A stretch of DNA of 64,000 bases from Closterium sp. NIES-65 (lineage: Eukaryota > Streptophyta > Zygnematophyceae > Desmidiales > Closteriaceae), in contig CANXME010002127.1 of the NCBI GenBank assembly GCA_948144175.1, positions 62,001-126,000 on the forward strand. The letters are read 5' to 3'. Positions 10,424 to 21,688 of this stretch are shown here, in pieces (positions within the stretch are counted from its first letter, which is position 1; each line of letters starts with the position of its first letter). The notes under the pieces were generated by a model. It saw nothing but the letters and a program-made list of their open reading frames with translations, had not been told where the DNA came from and did not search any database. The translations under genes were made by a program, and so were the position numbers.

Positions 10424-13400
10424 ATGGCTACCCCTAGTGTCCTAGCTTTTGACGCTGAGGGTCGGGCCATTGACTTTGAGGTCTGGGTAGACGACCTGCA
10501 GCTGTTCTTACAATGCGATAGGGCAGACGGCCTCTCTCTCTTTGACCTTACCTCTGGCGCTTCCCCTGCCCCTGCTACTGATGCTGACGCCACTGTTCGC
10601 TCCCAGTGGGCCACGCGCGACGCTGTTGCACGTCTTGCTGTGCGTCGCCACCTCCCTACCTCCGAGCGTGCGCACTTTAGTCAGTACAAGAGTGCTCAGA
10701 CCTTGTACGACGCTGTAGTCGCGCACTACCCCTCCCCTGCCACTGCTGCACTGAGCCGTCTCATGCTACCGTACCTCTTCCCCGACCTTGCTGCCTTTCC
10801 CACCGTGGCTGACCTGATTACGCACCTCCGCACTAGTGACACTCGCTACCGCGCTGCACTCCCTGCTGACTTCTGCGCCAAGAACCCCCCCCCCATATAC
10901 ATTACTCTGTACTTCCTAGTCACTCGCCTTCCTGACTCCCTTCGAGTAGTCAGGGACCACTTTCTCTCAGTCTGTCCCACCACACTCACTGTCGACCTCC
11001 TCAAGAAGGTCCTCTTAGCAGCGGAGAAGAGTATAGTCGCTGTAGGAGCCTCTCGTGGTGACCCGCGCACCCCCATCTTTGAGGGGTGTTCCCCCTCCCC
11101 CCTGCTGCCCTCTGTTGCCTCTGCTGCTACGACCGACCTCCTTGGTCTTGAGTCGGTCGGTGCGGCGTCTACCCCTAGCGGGAGACGCCGCCCTGGCAAG
11201 GGCAAGGGGGGCAAGGGAGCTGGAGGAGCAGGCGGTGGAGGTGGAGGTGGAGGCGGTGGGGGTAGTGGGGGTGGCGGTGGGAGTGGAGGTGGGGGTGGGG
11301 GGGTCGGTGGCGGCAGTGGAGGCGGAGGCGGCGGCGGCGGTGGCGGTGGGAGCGGAGGTGGCGGAGGAGGCTGCGGTGGAGGCGGCGGTGGAGGCGGCGG
11401 TGGAGGCGGCGGCAGTAGCGGAGGCGGCGGTGGGGGTGGCGGTGGAGTTGGTCGCGGGTCTTCGCAGAGGAGTGGCTCCGGTAGTGGCGCACGCCAGCAG
11501 CAGCAGCGCGGTCGTGAGACCCTGTCCCCTCAGCAGCTCCGGGAGTGGTACACTGCACGCCAACGGGGTGGGGGTTTTGGTCCGTGCACCTACGTCCTGC
11601 GCACCGGCGACCGTGCGGGTGAGCAGTGTGGGGGCCCGCACCCCACCCAGCGCTGCTTTCGCCGCCTGACGGACGCGTGGCGTCACCAGTTCCCGGAGGC
11701 CTCAGAGATTCCTCGTTGGGGCGAGCTGTCTAGGGCGGGTGTTGCCATCTTTGATCTTGACTTTGAAGCTATTCTCTCTGCCATGTATGCTGTGTCTCAT
11801 AGTGATGAGGGTGACTGCTACCACTGTTTCCCGCCCGATCCGGGCATTGAGGCTGCTGCCCTAGGTGCTTGCAACGCTGCTGCTCTAGGTGCTAGTGTGT
11901 ATGCGTCCTCAGGTACTGGTGAGTCTGCGCTCTCAGGTACTACGTCGGCTTCGGCCTCCCTCACCTTCACCCTTGACTCTGGGGCGTCTCGCTCCTTCTT
12001 TCGGGACCGCACCACACTCACGCCGCTTAGTCGGCCGGTTGCGGTGTCTCTGGCTGACCCCTCCGGGGGTCCTGTGCTGTCTCGCTTCTCCACAGTCCTC
12101 CCGTGTCCGGCGGCTCCCTCTGGCACCCTGTCTGGTCTCTACCTCCCCTTGTTCTCGACGAACCTGGTGAGTGGTGCTGACCTACAGGATGGGGGAGTAC
12201 ACCAGTTCACTCCTGCGCGTCAGCGGGTGACGCACTGTACAGAGGCAAGCACAGGCCGGCACCTAGCTACGTTTACCCGTCAGCCGGGGTCGAGCCTGTA
12301 CACACTGACCACTGCGTCTCCTCCCGTTACTGAGTCTGGTAGAGTCACTTCGTCCGGTCAGGTGTTTGCTGCAGCGTCTAGGTCTGGTCCTGAGTCTGCC
12401 CCCTGTTCGTGTCGTCTCTTGTCTCATGAGACTCTCCTCTGGCACCACCGTCTTGGTCACCCGTCTCTGCTTCGGCTCAGAGGCATGGCCTCCCGTCTTC
12501 TTGTGTCTGGTCTCCCCTGGTCCCTCCCTCCCCTTCCTCAGGGCCCTGGCCCTGCCTGTGTCCCCTGTGTCGAGGGGCGCCAGCGGGCTGCCCCTCACTC
12601 CTCCCAGTTTCCTCCGACAGAGGCCCCGTTGCAGACGCTTCACATGGACGTGTGGGGCCCAGCCCGCGTCCGTGGACAGGGTCACGAGCGCTACTTCCTG
12701 CTCGTTGTTGACGACTACTCGCGTTACACCATGGTCTTCCCCTTGCGCAGCAAGGGTGATGTCACTGAGGTGCTGATCGACTGGATCCGCGCGGCTCGTC
12801 TCCAGATCAGGCGGAGCTTTGGCTCGGACTTCCCTGTTCTGCGTCTGCACTTGGACAGAGGCGGAGAGCTTTCCTCTGGCCTACTGCGAGCCTACTGACG
12901 TGCACGAGGCATCTGTCAGACCTTCACGCTTCCGGACTCACCGCAGCAAAACCGCATTGCTGAGCGCCGCATTGGCATGGTCATGGACGTCGCTCGTACG
13001 TCTATGATGCATGCGGCTGCCCCCCATTTTCTGTGGCCGTTTGCGGTCAGGTACGCGGCGCATCAGATCAACCTACACCCCAGGGTCTCCAGGCCGGGGA
13101 CCTCCCCAGCCTTACTGTGGACGGGGAAGGTTGGCGATGCGTCGGCATTCCGGGTCTGGGGATCTCGGGCGTTTGTCCGCGACTTGTCTGCGGACAAGCT
13201 GTCCCCTCGTGCTGCTCCTTGCGTCTTCCTGGGGTTCCCCCTTGACGCGCCTGGGTGGCAGTTCTACCACCCCACCTCTCGACGTGTTCTGTCCTCCCAG
13301 GACGTCACGTTTGACGAGTCGGTCCCCTACTACCGCCTCTTCCCCTACCGCACTCCGTCCCTCCCCCCACCCCCGCTCTTCCTTGTACCAGGTCCCCCCC

Positions 13401-16327
13401 AGGTAGACTCCCTCCCCCCTCAGGGTTCTGCCCCTTCAGGTGTGTCCCAGGTAGACGCAGTCGAGCCTGTCAAGGTCACTAGTGACTCTGGTGCTGCTTG
13501 TGGTGCTGAGCCTAGGGGTGCTGGACCTGGGGGTGCGGAGTCTGGGGGTGCTGAGCTTGGGGGTACTGCGTCTGGGGGTGCTGAGCCTGGGGGTGCTGAG
13601 CTTGGGGGTGCTACGCATGAGGGTGCTGAGCTTGGGGGTGCTACGCCTGGGGGTGCTGAGCCTGGAGGTGCTACGCCTGGGGGTGCTGAGCCTGGAGGTG
13701 CTACGCCTGGGGGTGCTGGGAGTGGAGGTGCTCCGCCTGGAGGTTCTCCGGGTGCTTCTTCTCGCCGAGAGCCACTCTCTCCACAGGAGCTGCGCGAGTG
13801 GTTTGCCCGGCGCTGGCGCCGTACTGCTGGTGCTGGAGGTTCTTCGGCTGCTGAGGGTGCTGCGGTCGCGGTTCCCGGAGGTGCTCGTACAGGGAGTACT
13901 GGAGCTGCTAGGCCTACGGGTTCGACTGGAGCTGGTGCTGCTGAGGGTGTTGGCGCTGAGACTACCGCTGGCGGTCCTACTGGGGGTGCTCCTGGTGCTG
14001 CTGGAGGTGCTGCTGGAGCGGGTGCTCCTGCTGAGGGTACTGGTGCTGTCCCTGCTGCTTCTGGCGTCGTCACGCGGCCTCGACCGTACTTTGTTCCACT
14101 CCTGCAGCAAGTTCTTGGTCTTCCTCCTTCTACTGGTCCTTCTCCTCCCTTCGAGTGTCCACAGCCTGTCCCGTCACAGTCACAGCTACAGCCTGCCTCC
14201 CCTCTGCCTGCTCCTTCTCCCTACGCTGGTCCTACAAGAGGTCTTACTGAGCGTCGTGAGCCTGCGTCTCGTCCTGCATCGCTTGTTAGAGCTGCTCGCG
14301 CTAGTGGTCGCAGTTCGCGCCAGCGTCCTCCTCCTGTCCCTGGCACGCACAGGATGTCTCTGCGTCCGTCTACTGCTCCTCTGCGTGCCCCTTTGCCTTC
14401 CCCTCCGGAGTCCTCTCTTCCTGCACTTGCCGACCCTGAGTCGGACTCTCTTCGTGCTGCCAGTCCTACTGTCACACGTCTCCTTGCTACTGTTGTCACT
14501 GACCCTTCTTTCGAGTCTACTGCTGCGTCTGCTCTCGTTACTGAGCTCGTCGACTTTGCTGCTCGCTGTCGCTTAGACTACGCTGCTAGTCTTGTCGCTG
14601 AGTCTGAGTATGTCTGTCCTCCGTCCGTCGGGGGTGAGTGTACCCTTGGCACGGACGTCCTTGAGGACAGGCAGGAGGAGTTCCAGTGTCTGGCAGCTGC
14701 TTCACCTCATCTCGTGTCCGTACTGCTTACCCCTGAGGGAGACCCGGATGCACTTGACATCCCGACTCCGCGCTCTTACGCGGAGGCGATAGAGGGTCCC
14801 TACTCCTCTCAGTGGCAGGCAGCTATGGATGCAGAGATGGCTTCCTGGAAGTCCATAGGCACCTACGTTGACGCTGTCCCCCCTCCTGGGGCGAACATCT
14901 TCAGTGGCATGTGGATCTTCAGGGTGAAGTGGCCGCCGGGTTCTCCGCCTGTCTTCAAGGCGCGTTACGTGGCTCGTGGCTTCAGTCAGCGGCAGGGAGT
15001 TGACTACTTTCAGACCTTCTCCCCCACCACTCTTCGGGTACTGCTGCACATTGCTGCGCACCGTGACTACGAGCTCCACTCTCTCGACTTCAGCACAGCT
15101 TTCTTGCAGGGCAGCCTCCACGAGGAGATCTGGCTGCGCCGCCCACCTGGCTTCACTGGGTCTTTCCCTCCTGGTACCCAGTGGAGTCTCCGGCGTCCAG
15201 TCTACGGTCTCCGCTAGGCGCCACGTGAGTGGCACGACACACTGAGGACTACGCTTGCGGCTCTTGGGTTTGCTCCTTCTACTGCCGACCCGTCGTTGTT
15301 TCTGCGCACCGACACCTCTCTGCCGCCGTTCTACATCCTCGTGTACGTTGAGGACTTGGTCTTTGCCACAGCTGACACTGCTGGACTCGCCTACGTGAAG
15401 TCCGAGCTGCAGAAGCGACACACGTGCACAGACCTGGGTGAACTGCGCAGCTACCTTGGCTTGCAGATCACCCGGGACAGAGCACGCCGCACCATTACCC
15501 TGACTCAGTCACACATGGTGCAGCAGGTCCTTCAGCGCTTCGGCTTCACGTACTCCTCGCCTCAGGCCACTCCTCTGCCTACTCGCCACTCACTCTCAGC
15601 TCTGCCTTCGGATGAGTCCGTAGAGTCGAGCGGCCCGTATCCAGAGCTTGTTGGTTGCCTCATGTACCTGATGACCTGCACACGACCTGACCTTGCATAC
15701 CCTCTTAGCATTCTTGCACGCTATGTTGCTCCTGGGAGACACCGACCAGAGCACATGGCTGCAGCGAAGAGGGTGTTGCGCTACTTGTGCAGTACGTCGG
15801 GCATGGGGCTAGTGCTTGGAGGGCGGAGTCCAGTGGTCCTCGCTGGGCACGCGGACGCTTCTTTGGCTGACGACCAGGCTACGCAGCGGTCGTCACAGGG
15901 TTACACCTTCAGTCTTGGTTCCGGCTCTGTTTCGTGGCGAGCTACCCGCTCGTCTTCTGTTCTCGGCTCTAGTTGTGAGGCTGAGATCTACGCCGGGGCT
16001 ATGGCTGCCCAGGAGCTTCGCTGGCTCACCTACCTGTTGACCGACCTTGGAGAGCCGCCTCGTTCTCCTCCAGTCCTGTACGTAGACAACAAGGCCATGC
16101 TGGCCTTGTGTTGAGAGCAGCGACTGGAGCACAGGACAAAGCACATTGCTCTCCGTTACTTTCTTGCTCGTGAGCTACAGCAGCGTGGACAGTTGCGGCT
16201 TGCGTACGTGGCCTCTGAGGCCAACACTACTGATGTTTTCACCAAGGCACTTGCGCCTTGTGATCATCAGCGCTTCTGCACTCAGCTGGGTCTTGTGCCT
16301 GTCTTGCCTCACTTGCTCACTTCTTGA
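10424..16327 (+). pseudogene. E3 Gag-PR-INT-RT-RH polyprotein
   Basis: One frame of 1,968 codons from ATG 10424 to TGA 16325. Order: copia Gag (MATPSVLAFDAEG, 10424-11160), Gly-rich stretch (11215-11450), QLREWY motif (11530), CX13CX3HX4C motif (about 11585-11655), protease LDSGAS (Asp at 11975), integrase HHCC (12432 on) and DDE core (MDVWGP 12642, LDRGGE 12848, IAERR 12955), linker (13480-14060), RT (14830-15560), RNase H (15840-16260). Lesions relative to E7: TGT>TGA at 12896, CAG>TAG at 15215, CGA>TGA at 16112, a 12-bp in-frame loss of PKMT near 15028, and YVDD changed to YVED (GAG at 15350). The last change removes a catalytic Asp, so even a readthrough product should lack RT activity. 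Confidence 0.92.
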
Positions 16328-16379
16328 CCTTGCTTGTACGTTCACATATATATACTCCTGCTCTTGCTTGCTTAGCCTC

Positions 16380-16418
<39 letters not shown>
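16380..16418. repeat. (TA)n microsatellite in E3 3' UTR
   Basis: About 19 TA units between the polyprotein stop and the polypurine tract. The same place in J (63061-63105) and, more weakly, in E7 and L is also TATA-rich, so the tract is a family trait and not a chance insertion. Confidence 0.85.
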
Positions 16419-16421
<3 letters not shown>

Positions 16422-16566
16422 GTGCTCTTGCATGTGAACTGGCCTTTTGGCCTTTGAACTTGTGCTCGGAATGTGTGGTGACTTTGTGATCCACCCTGAG
16501 CTTTGCTTTGCTTTGCTTGACTGGTCTTGTGACCCCTTGTTCTCCCCCACTTTGCCTATGGGGGTG

Positions 16567-16699
16567 TGTGAGAACATTATAGCTTATGCTATTGTGTAGG
16601 CTATAGTGGGGTATCCCATAGGGGGTACAACCCAACTAGGGTTTCATATTTGTACTCGCTTCATTCATAGTTCACATCATTCTCGTTCTAATCTTCTCA
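16567..16699 (+). repeat. 3' LTR of E3
   Basis: 133-bp partner of 9340-9472. It is preceded by CCCCCACTTTGCC and TATGGGGGTG, the hairpin-embedded short polypurine tract shared by the elements in this window. Confidence 0.93.
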
Positions 16700-16855
16700 C
16701 ACCCCTTATGCCAAACTTGTGCCCCTTTACCATCGTTTTTTATGGCCGTTCTATTGGAAGCCGTACTGTTTGTCAGAAATACTTGTACCGTATGTCTTCT
16801 GTTTTGAAAGTTTCAATTTTTGGTTCTTAAGATATCATTGTGGATTACATTTTTC

Positions 16856-17274
16856 CTAGAACAAAACAAAAAAAACAAGACAACCAAGGCATGCTGAAGT
16901 AACAACCAAGGCTTCAAATTGTGTCAGCAGATTTTCCAACTTGGCGAGAAATTGTCCCAGCTTGATCACTTGATCTTCCAAATTGCTAATCTTGACATTG
17001 ACAACCTCCAATTCTTTCTTATCATAGTATGGTAAAGGTCGTGGACCATGCCACGTTACTTGGTTGTTTTGTGCTCCTTGAAGATCTCATTCTCTCTCGC
17101 GCTCTCGAGCTCCATCTCGCTTTCCCTGAGTTTAATTTGAACTTCTGCGGTTCTCCTCATTGTATCCTGAAAGTGAACCTCCTCTACAGATTTCAGCTTC
17201 TCACGCCGAAGGTTTTCTTCCTCCTCAACCTCACAAACAAAAAACGAATCGGTCCGCTCTCGTGCTGAATCCAT
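16856..17274 (-). pseudogene. coiled-coil protein remnant, unidentified
   Basis: Two - strand open segments in different frames. The first (17274-17056, ATG at 17274) encodes a charged heptad-like stretch (MDSARERTDSFF..., then EEEENLRREKLKSVEE and ESEMELESARENE). The second (about 17029-16856, no ATG) continues with KKELEVVNVKISNLEDQVIK and LAKLENLLTQFEAL, also coiled-coil like. A frameshift or a very short intron (GT near 17060, AG near 17020) would join them. A TATA-like TATAAA lies just before the ATG. It could be the tail of a host gene or of a DNA-transposon-associated protein; I recognise no domain. Confidence 0.35.
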
Positions 17275-17790
17275 TTTATACTCTCTTAGACGGTTTAGGC
17301 TGACGTAAGTTTACTTACGTGGTTGTGATGTCTGATTTGCTTTATAGCTCAAATTCGAAGCTACAATTATCGGATATTCCAGGCTCGGCCTCCCGTCAAA
17401 TGCGGCGTGGTTCAACAGTGCAGATTGCGTCTAGAAAATTATCGTGTGGCCACCATACAAGGCAAAAAATGAGGGGTGACCGAATTACCGAACCGCAGAT
17501 CAACTCACCAGATGCTCTCGAGAATGACTCTCTCAATTTACAAACAACACCTTGATTTGATCGTGTGTGCTAGTGATGAGTTTGTTATTCGTTAAAACGC
17601 AATTTCGTGCCTGTGCTCTGTTCTACTTTTGACAAATTGGATTTGAACCCAAAACGGGTTTGTGTTCAACGAGTGGTTGCGCCATTCCCCGCAGCCCATC
17701 CCATCCCATTCTATCTCATGCCAGATCCCCACCCCATCCCATCAACGGGGCAAGTCTCGGCCACGTAGCCTCACTCCTAGTAATCACAAG
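17275..17790. other. AT-rich intergenic stretch
   Basis: Contains a 14-bp dyad (GTAAGTAAACTTAC, near 17305) and no convincing gene. The longest open frame (17319-17555) has no recognisable features and normal intergenic composition. Confidence 0.5.
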
Positions 17791-18081
17791 ATGGCCTTGC
17801 CACGCTTTCCCGTTCGCTTCTTTGCCGTGCTACTCCTCGCCCTTATCGTCGTCGTTCTCGCCACCGAGCTATTTACTTGCGATCATCACTTGTGCTCAGT
17901 CGCTTGTGCTCATCGCTTGTGCTCAGTCGCTTGTGCTCGTCGTATTCACTCGTGCTCGCCGGTCCTCTGTCACCCGCCTTCCCATGCTCTTGGCTCACCC
18001 CTTTCATCGCTTTCTGTTTTCCGCTCTTGTCCCCGCCTCTTTGCTCCGCTTCGCCCTTGCTTGCCCCTCTGTCCCGCGTAG
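17791..18081 (+). CDS. small Cys-rich secreted-type ORF
   Basis: A 97-residue ORF with a textbook signal-peptide start: MALPRFPVRFF, then a hydrophobic core (AVLLLALIVVVLA, about residues 12-24). The rest has ten cysteines, including a repeated CSVACAxR unit (residues about 35-50). An upstream in-frame ATG (17662) would bury the signal, so 17791 is preferred. The repeat comes from tandem GCTTGTGCTCAGTC units, so part of the Cys pattern could be repeat-driven. It could also be the first exon of a longer gene: an acceptor-like TGTAG at 18117-18121 precedes an open stretch (GYEKHQERRKEEACEP...) ending at the CCCT tract. No family recognised. Confidence 0.35.
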   Translation: MALPRFPVRFFAVLLLALIVVVLATELFTCDHHLCSVACAHRLCSVACARRIHSCSPVLCHPPSHALGSPLSSLSVFRSCPRLFAPLRPCLPLCPA

Positions 18082-18257
18082 CGGGGTCTCTGCGCGCGGC
18101 TCCCATGGCCTGTGCTTGTAGGCTATGAGAAGCACCAGGAGCGGCGCAAGGAGGAGGCGTGTGAGCCCGTGGTGGGGCAGACGGGCGTGGACTCGCGGGT
18201 GCGGCAGCGCAAGGTGGAGGCGCACAGACGTGGACTTGCGTGGGGACGCATGCAAAC

Positions 18258-18530
18258 TTCCTCCCTCCCTCCCTTTCTCCCTCCCTCCCTCCCTCCCTCC
18301 CTCCCTCCCTCCCTCCCTCCCTCCCTCCCTCCCTCCCTCCCTCCCTCCCTCCCTCCCTCCCTCCCTCCCTCCCTCCGTCCCTCCGTCCCTCCGTCTCTCC
18401 TACCCTCCCTCCGTCCCTCCCTCCGTCCCTACCTCCGTCCCTCCCTCCCTCCGTCCCTCCCTCCCCCCCTCCCTCCCTCCGTCCCTCCCTCCCTCCACCC
18501 CCCCCCCCCCGCCCCCCCTCCTCTCCCTCC
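18258..18530. repeat. (CCCT)n tract
   Basis: About 270 bp of CCCT/CCGT tetranucleotide repeats followed by C-rich sequence. It is open in several frames on both strands (poly PPSL or REGG), which explains the long spurious ORFs here. Confidence 0.95.
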
Positions 18531-19857
18531 CCCTCCTCTCCCTCCTGGCCGCATGCCATCTCCACGGATAGATGGGATGGGATGGGCGTGCCTGCTGCAT
18601 CCGCCGCCGCCTCCGCCGGGGCTGACCGGCTGCTCAGGTTGAGCGAGCATGGAGGGGGGGGGAGGTGGGCACAGTGGGATGGGCGGGGCTGAGATGGGTG
18701 CGCTGGGATGGGCGCGCTGGGATGGGGGGGGCTGGAATGGGGGGGGGGGAAGTGGCAGCAGGTGTGAGAGGGTTCGCCTCACCCCCACTCTGCGTTTCCC
18801 TTGGCTCACCTTTCTTTCCCCCCGCCCATTCTCTTTCCCCCTCCAATTACCTCTCTCTCCACCCGCACACTCTCTTTCCACCTCAGATCATTTCTCTTTC
18901 CACCTGCTCACTCGGATTTCTCCTTTGCTCAACCGTTTTTCCCCTGCTCTCTTGTTTTCTCCCTTCCCTCATCCGTCTTTCCCAACTCACTCTCTTTCCC
19001 CCTTTGCTCACCCGTTTTCCCTATACTCTCCAGCAGCGAAGGTGCTGTGAAGAGCAGAGCGGTTAGGGGCAGTGTGTGGCGACAAATGGGCGGCAGCATG
19101 CGGCAGAGAAGGAGGGTTGGGTTCCTGGCATAATCAGTTGTGCCTTCTTCCTCCTGTGGTTGTTTTGCCTGCGGTTGTTTTTTGTGCTCGTCTTTTGCTT
19201 TTGGCCTCCCTTTTTATTATTTTCTTTGGTTTATATAATTTCGTCCAGCTTTAAGCACGCCCGTTTGTCCCGCCAAACAGACGTAGAAGCAGCAACGGCC
19301 ACAAACACTGGCCGGGGTTGGGGGCCTAGTGTACCATTCAACGGATGGGGAGGAGGTGACACAGCAGCAGCTGGAAGCAGTACAGCAGCTGGAACATGGG
19401 GGACCGCAACAATTGAGGAAGGATACTCAGCACGGGTAGAGAAAGAAGCACCAGAAGAGATGGCCGAGCCTCATCACACCCCAATCCCAATCGGCATCCC
19501 CCCGTTTGGACCCGCTTCTCCTCCACGAACATACTCCCCCACCCACAACAGCCCCGACCGAGACACCACCCTGCCTTACTGTCGCTACCCTCACAACCCA
19601 CTGCCTTCTGTATCTACTCCAGTTAAACCCCATGACCCAAACACAGCCGGGCCTTCCACCATCCACGGACCACCACCAAACCACCTTCCTTGACCCATTC
19701 TCACTAAAGGAACAGCAGACACAACGGACATCACAGCTCACACCTGCACAGCCTCCCACTGCCCATGAACTCATCCTTGCTCTCCAACTATCAATCTCTC
19801 CTCAGCCCATTCCACAGCCTGCCCAACCCAATACGATCACCCGCACTGCGAGCACCT
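18531..19857. other. low-complexity stretch leading into a decayed copia
   Basis: 18640-18760 has GGGATGGG[CG]GCGCTG-type repeats. 18780-19050 is CT-rich with TCTCTTTCCCCC units. 19076-19690 is open for 205 codons (hydrophobic start, then Pro/Thr-rich) and may include eroded Gag/protease sequence of the copia whose integrase starts at 19858, but no protease or zinc motif is visible. Confidence 0.4.
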
Positions 19858-21382
19858 CCTGACCTCTGGCACAAACGCCTTGGCCACCCCTCTCAGGAGA
19901 TGCCCAACAACTGTATTTGCACTGGAGTCTTCATTTCTGGCACGCTACCTCACCCTGACGGCTCTCCCATCACCATCATCAACAATCGCGACACAGCCTG
20001 CATCGTTTGCCCCACAGCCGATCTGAATCACAAGCCCTCTAAACTCATTGAGCCCAGAACGAACCGCTGCAAAAAGCTCCTGAATGTTTACAGTGACTTC
20101 TTCATCCTCACACAAACAGGCATCAACGGCAAGGAGTACTCTTTCACCTTCGTGGACGCTCACTCTTGCTTCTTCTAGGTGGTGAATGTGTTTCACAGGA
20201 GCAAGGTGTCTAGAACATTTAAGGTCTGGCTTAGCCACACAGAGACACAATCTGGTTGCATCCTCAAAATCTGGCAAACTGACTGCGCAGACGAATTCAA
20301 GAGTACCGAGCTCGAGGCATACACAAAGGACAAGGGGATCATCCACACCCTCTCTCTCCACTACGCTCACCATTAGCAAGGCATTGTTGAGCGCACAAAC
20401 AAGACCTTAATGACCGGGGTTCAAGCCCTCATGCAGCAGAGTAACGTTGATCCGAAGTATTGGCCTTACGCCATGCGTCACGCCGTCCGTCTTCACAACC
20501 ATCTCTGCATCACCGCCCAACAATAATCGCCTGCACAGTGCAGTACCGGCCTGCCACCGCCAACACAGGAAAGTTCCAATGCTGTGCGTGCTAGGGAGTG
20601 CACTTGGGCATCAGTTTTGAGCACCACGCCTGGAACTTCCTCGAGTACGAAACCTCTCGGGTGGTCGCGGCACGTGACGTCATCTCCTAAGAAGATCTTA
20701 CTATTCTGCAGTTCTAGACCAACGGACACGCTGACGGACGCAGGCTTGGCGGTGTGTCTGGTCGCGTGGCCTGCTATGACCGCCCACCTCGCAGCTTTGC
20801 CACTCCCGCTGACGAAGCCGAAGCTGCGGTTACTGATCAAGATCTCACAGAACCCCATCCCAGACCGAGCCCTTGGAGCGATGAGGACCTCGACTACTGG
20901 CACGACTCCCTGCTCAGCCCCACTCCGTCCAACGAAAACCACTCCGATGACGACGTTATGAAGGTCACCAGCGAGGAGTAGCACAGCCCTAGCCTTTTGG
21001 GCCTGCAACTCCTTGGTCTTCACACTGCAGTCTCTCACCCGTGAAAAGAGGTTGAACCCAAAACCTTACGGCAGACACTCACCGGTCCCTACCGCAACGT
21101 ATGGCGTGCGACAATAGATGCCGAAGTCGCCGTGCTCGAAGCTCGCAAGACATGGCTCCTTCTTGATCATGCCGCGCTGAAAGGGGAGGAGTGTCCTGTA
21201 AAAAAAAAGGGGGGGTCTTCTGCGTTACGATCGCCGCTGATGGAACCATTGAATGTTTCAAAGCCTGCTGGGTCGTGCATGGCTTCGATCAACGCCATGG
21301 GATTGATTTCGATCAAACATTCACTCCCGTCAGCCGCCATACTTCTCTAAACATGGTTCAGCCAGCCGAGAGCAATGGTTGA
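19858..21382 (+). pseudogene. decayed copia INT-RT of a different lineage
   Basis: Integrase HHCC region (DLWHKRLGHPS at about 19860, CIVCPTAD at about 20000) and core (YSDFF near 20093, TDCADEF near 20280, GIVERTN near 20385), then an RT start (LTGPYRNVWRATIDAE near 21080, and in another frame FKACWVVHGFDQRHGIDFDQTFTPV to 21330). Stops at 20176 and 20374, plus frameshifts, break it; YVDD and RNase H are gone. It lacks the Gly/Glu/Pro linker and the MDVWGP signature of E1-E3, so it is a distinct lineage. TRIM N lies downstream. Confidence 0.75.
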
Positions 21383-21558
21383 GCCAATCTCAACCTACAT
21401 GAGCACAAAATGAAGCTCCAGCCCGACTACAACCCCAGCTAGAGTGCCCCCTCCTGAGACCACCGAGCCGCTCCTCTACGAGGAATGTCCTCGTAGTGGA
21501 GAGCACTTGACAGCTCTTACGCTGCCATCGTGTTTCCAGGAGCGTTCTAGAAGCATCT

Positions 21559-21688
21559 TGACAGAATCAGAAGAAAGAAAGAGGATTGAACTAGCAAGAA
21601 TGAGGATACAAATAGCAAACCCTAGAAGGGTTGTACTCGCTATAGAGCACCCCACTACAGGCTAGAACAATAAGATAATATTCTGACA
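21559..21688 (-). repeat. 3' LTR of N
   Basis: TGTCAGAATATT...CTGTCA on the - strand; nearly identical to 22368-22494. On the + strand it is followed by CACCCCCATAG, the complement of the polypurine tract. Confidence 0.88.

Larger units (their letters stand above)
9340..16699 (+). mobile_element. E3: full-length copia retrotransposon
   Basis: A 7,360-bp element with 133-bp LTRs (9340-9472 and 16567-16699) that differ at two bases. The primer-binding site TGGTATCGAGCAGG starts at 9473. A leader with Pro/Leu-coding minisatellites is followed by one long polyprotein frame, a 3' UTR with a (TA)n tract, and a short polypurine tract (GGGGG) before the 3' LTR. Flanks are AACCC (9335-9339) and CACCC (16700-16704), a 4/5 target-site match. 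Near-identical LTRs indicate a recent insertion, but nonsense codons and a changed RT active site make it inactive. Confidence 0.93.

Noticed and set aside
17873-18565. Arg/Gly/Glu or Pro/Ser/Leu ORFs across 18258-18530
   Set aside because: Products of the CCCT tetranucleotide repeat.
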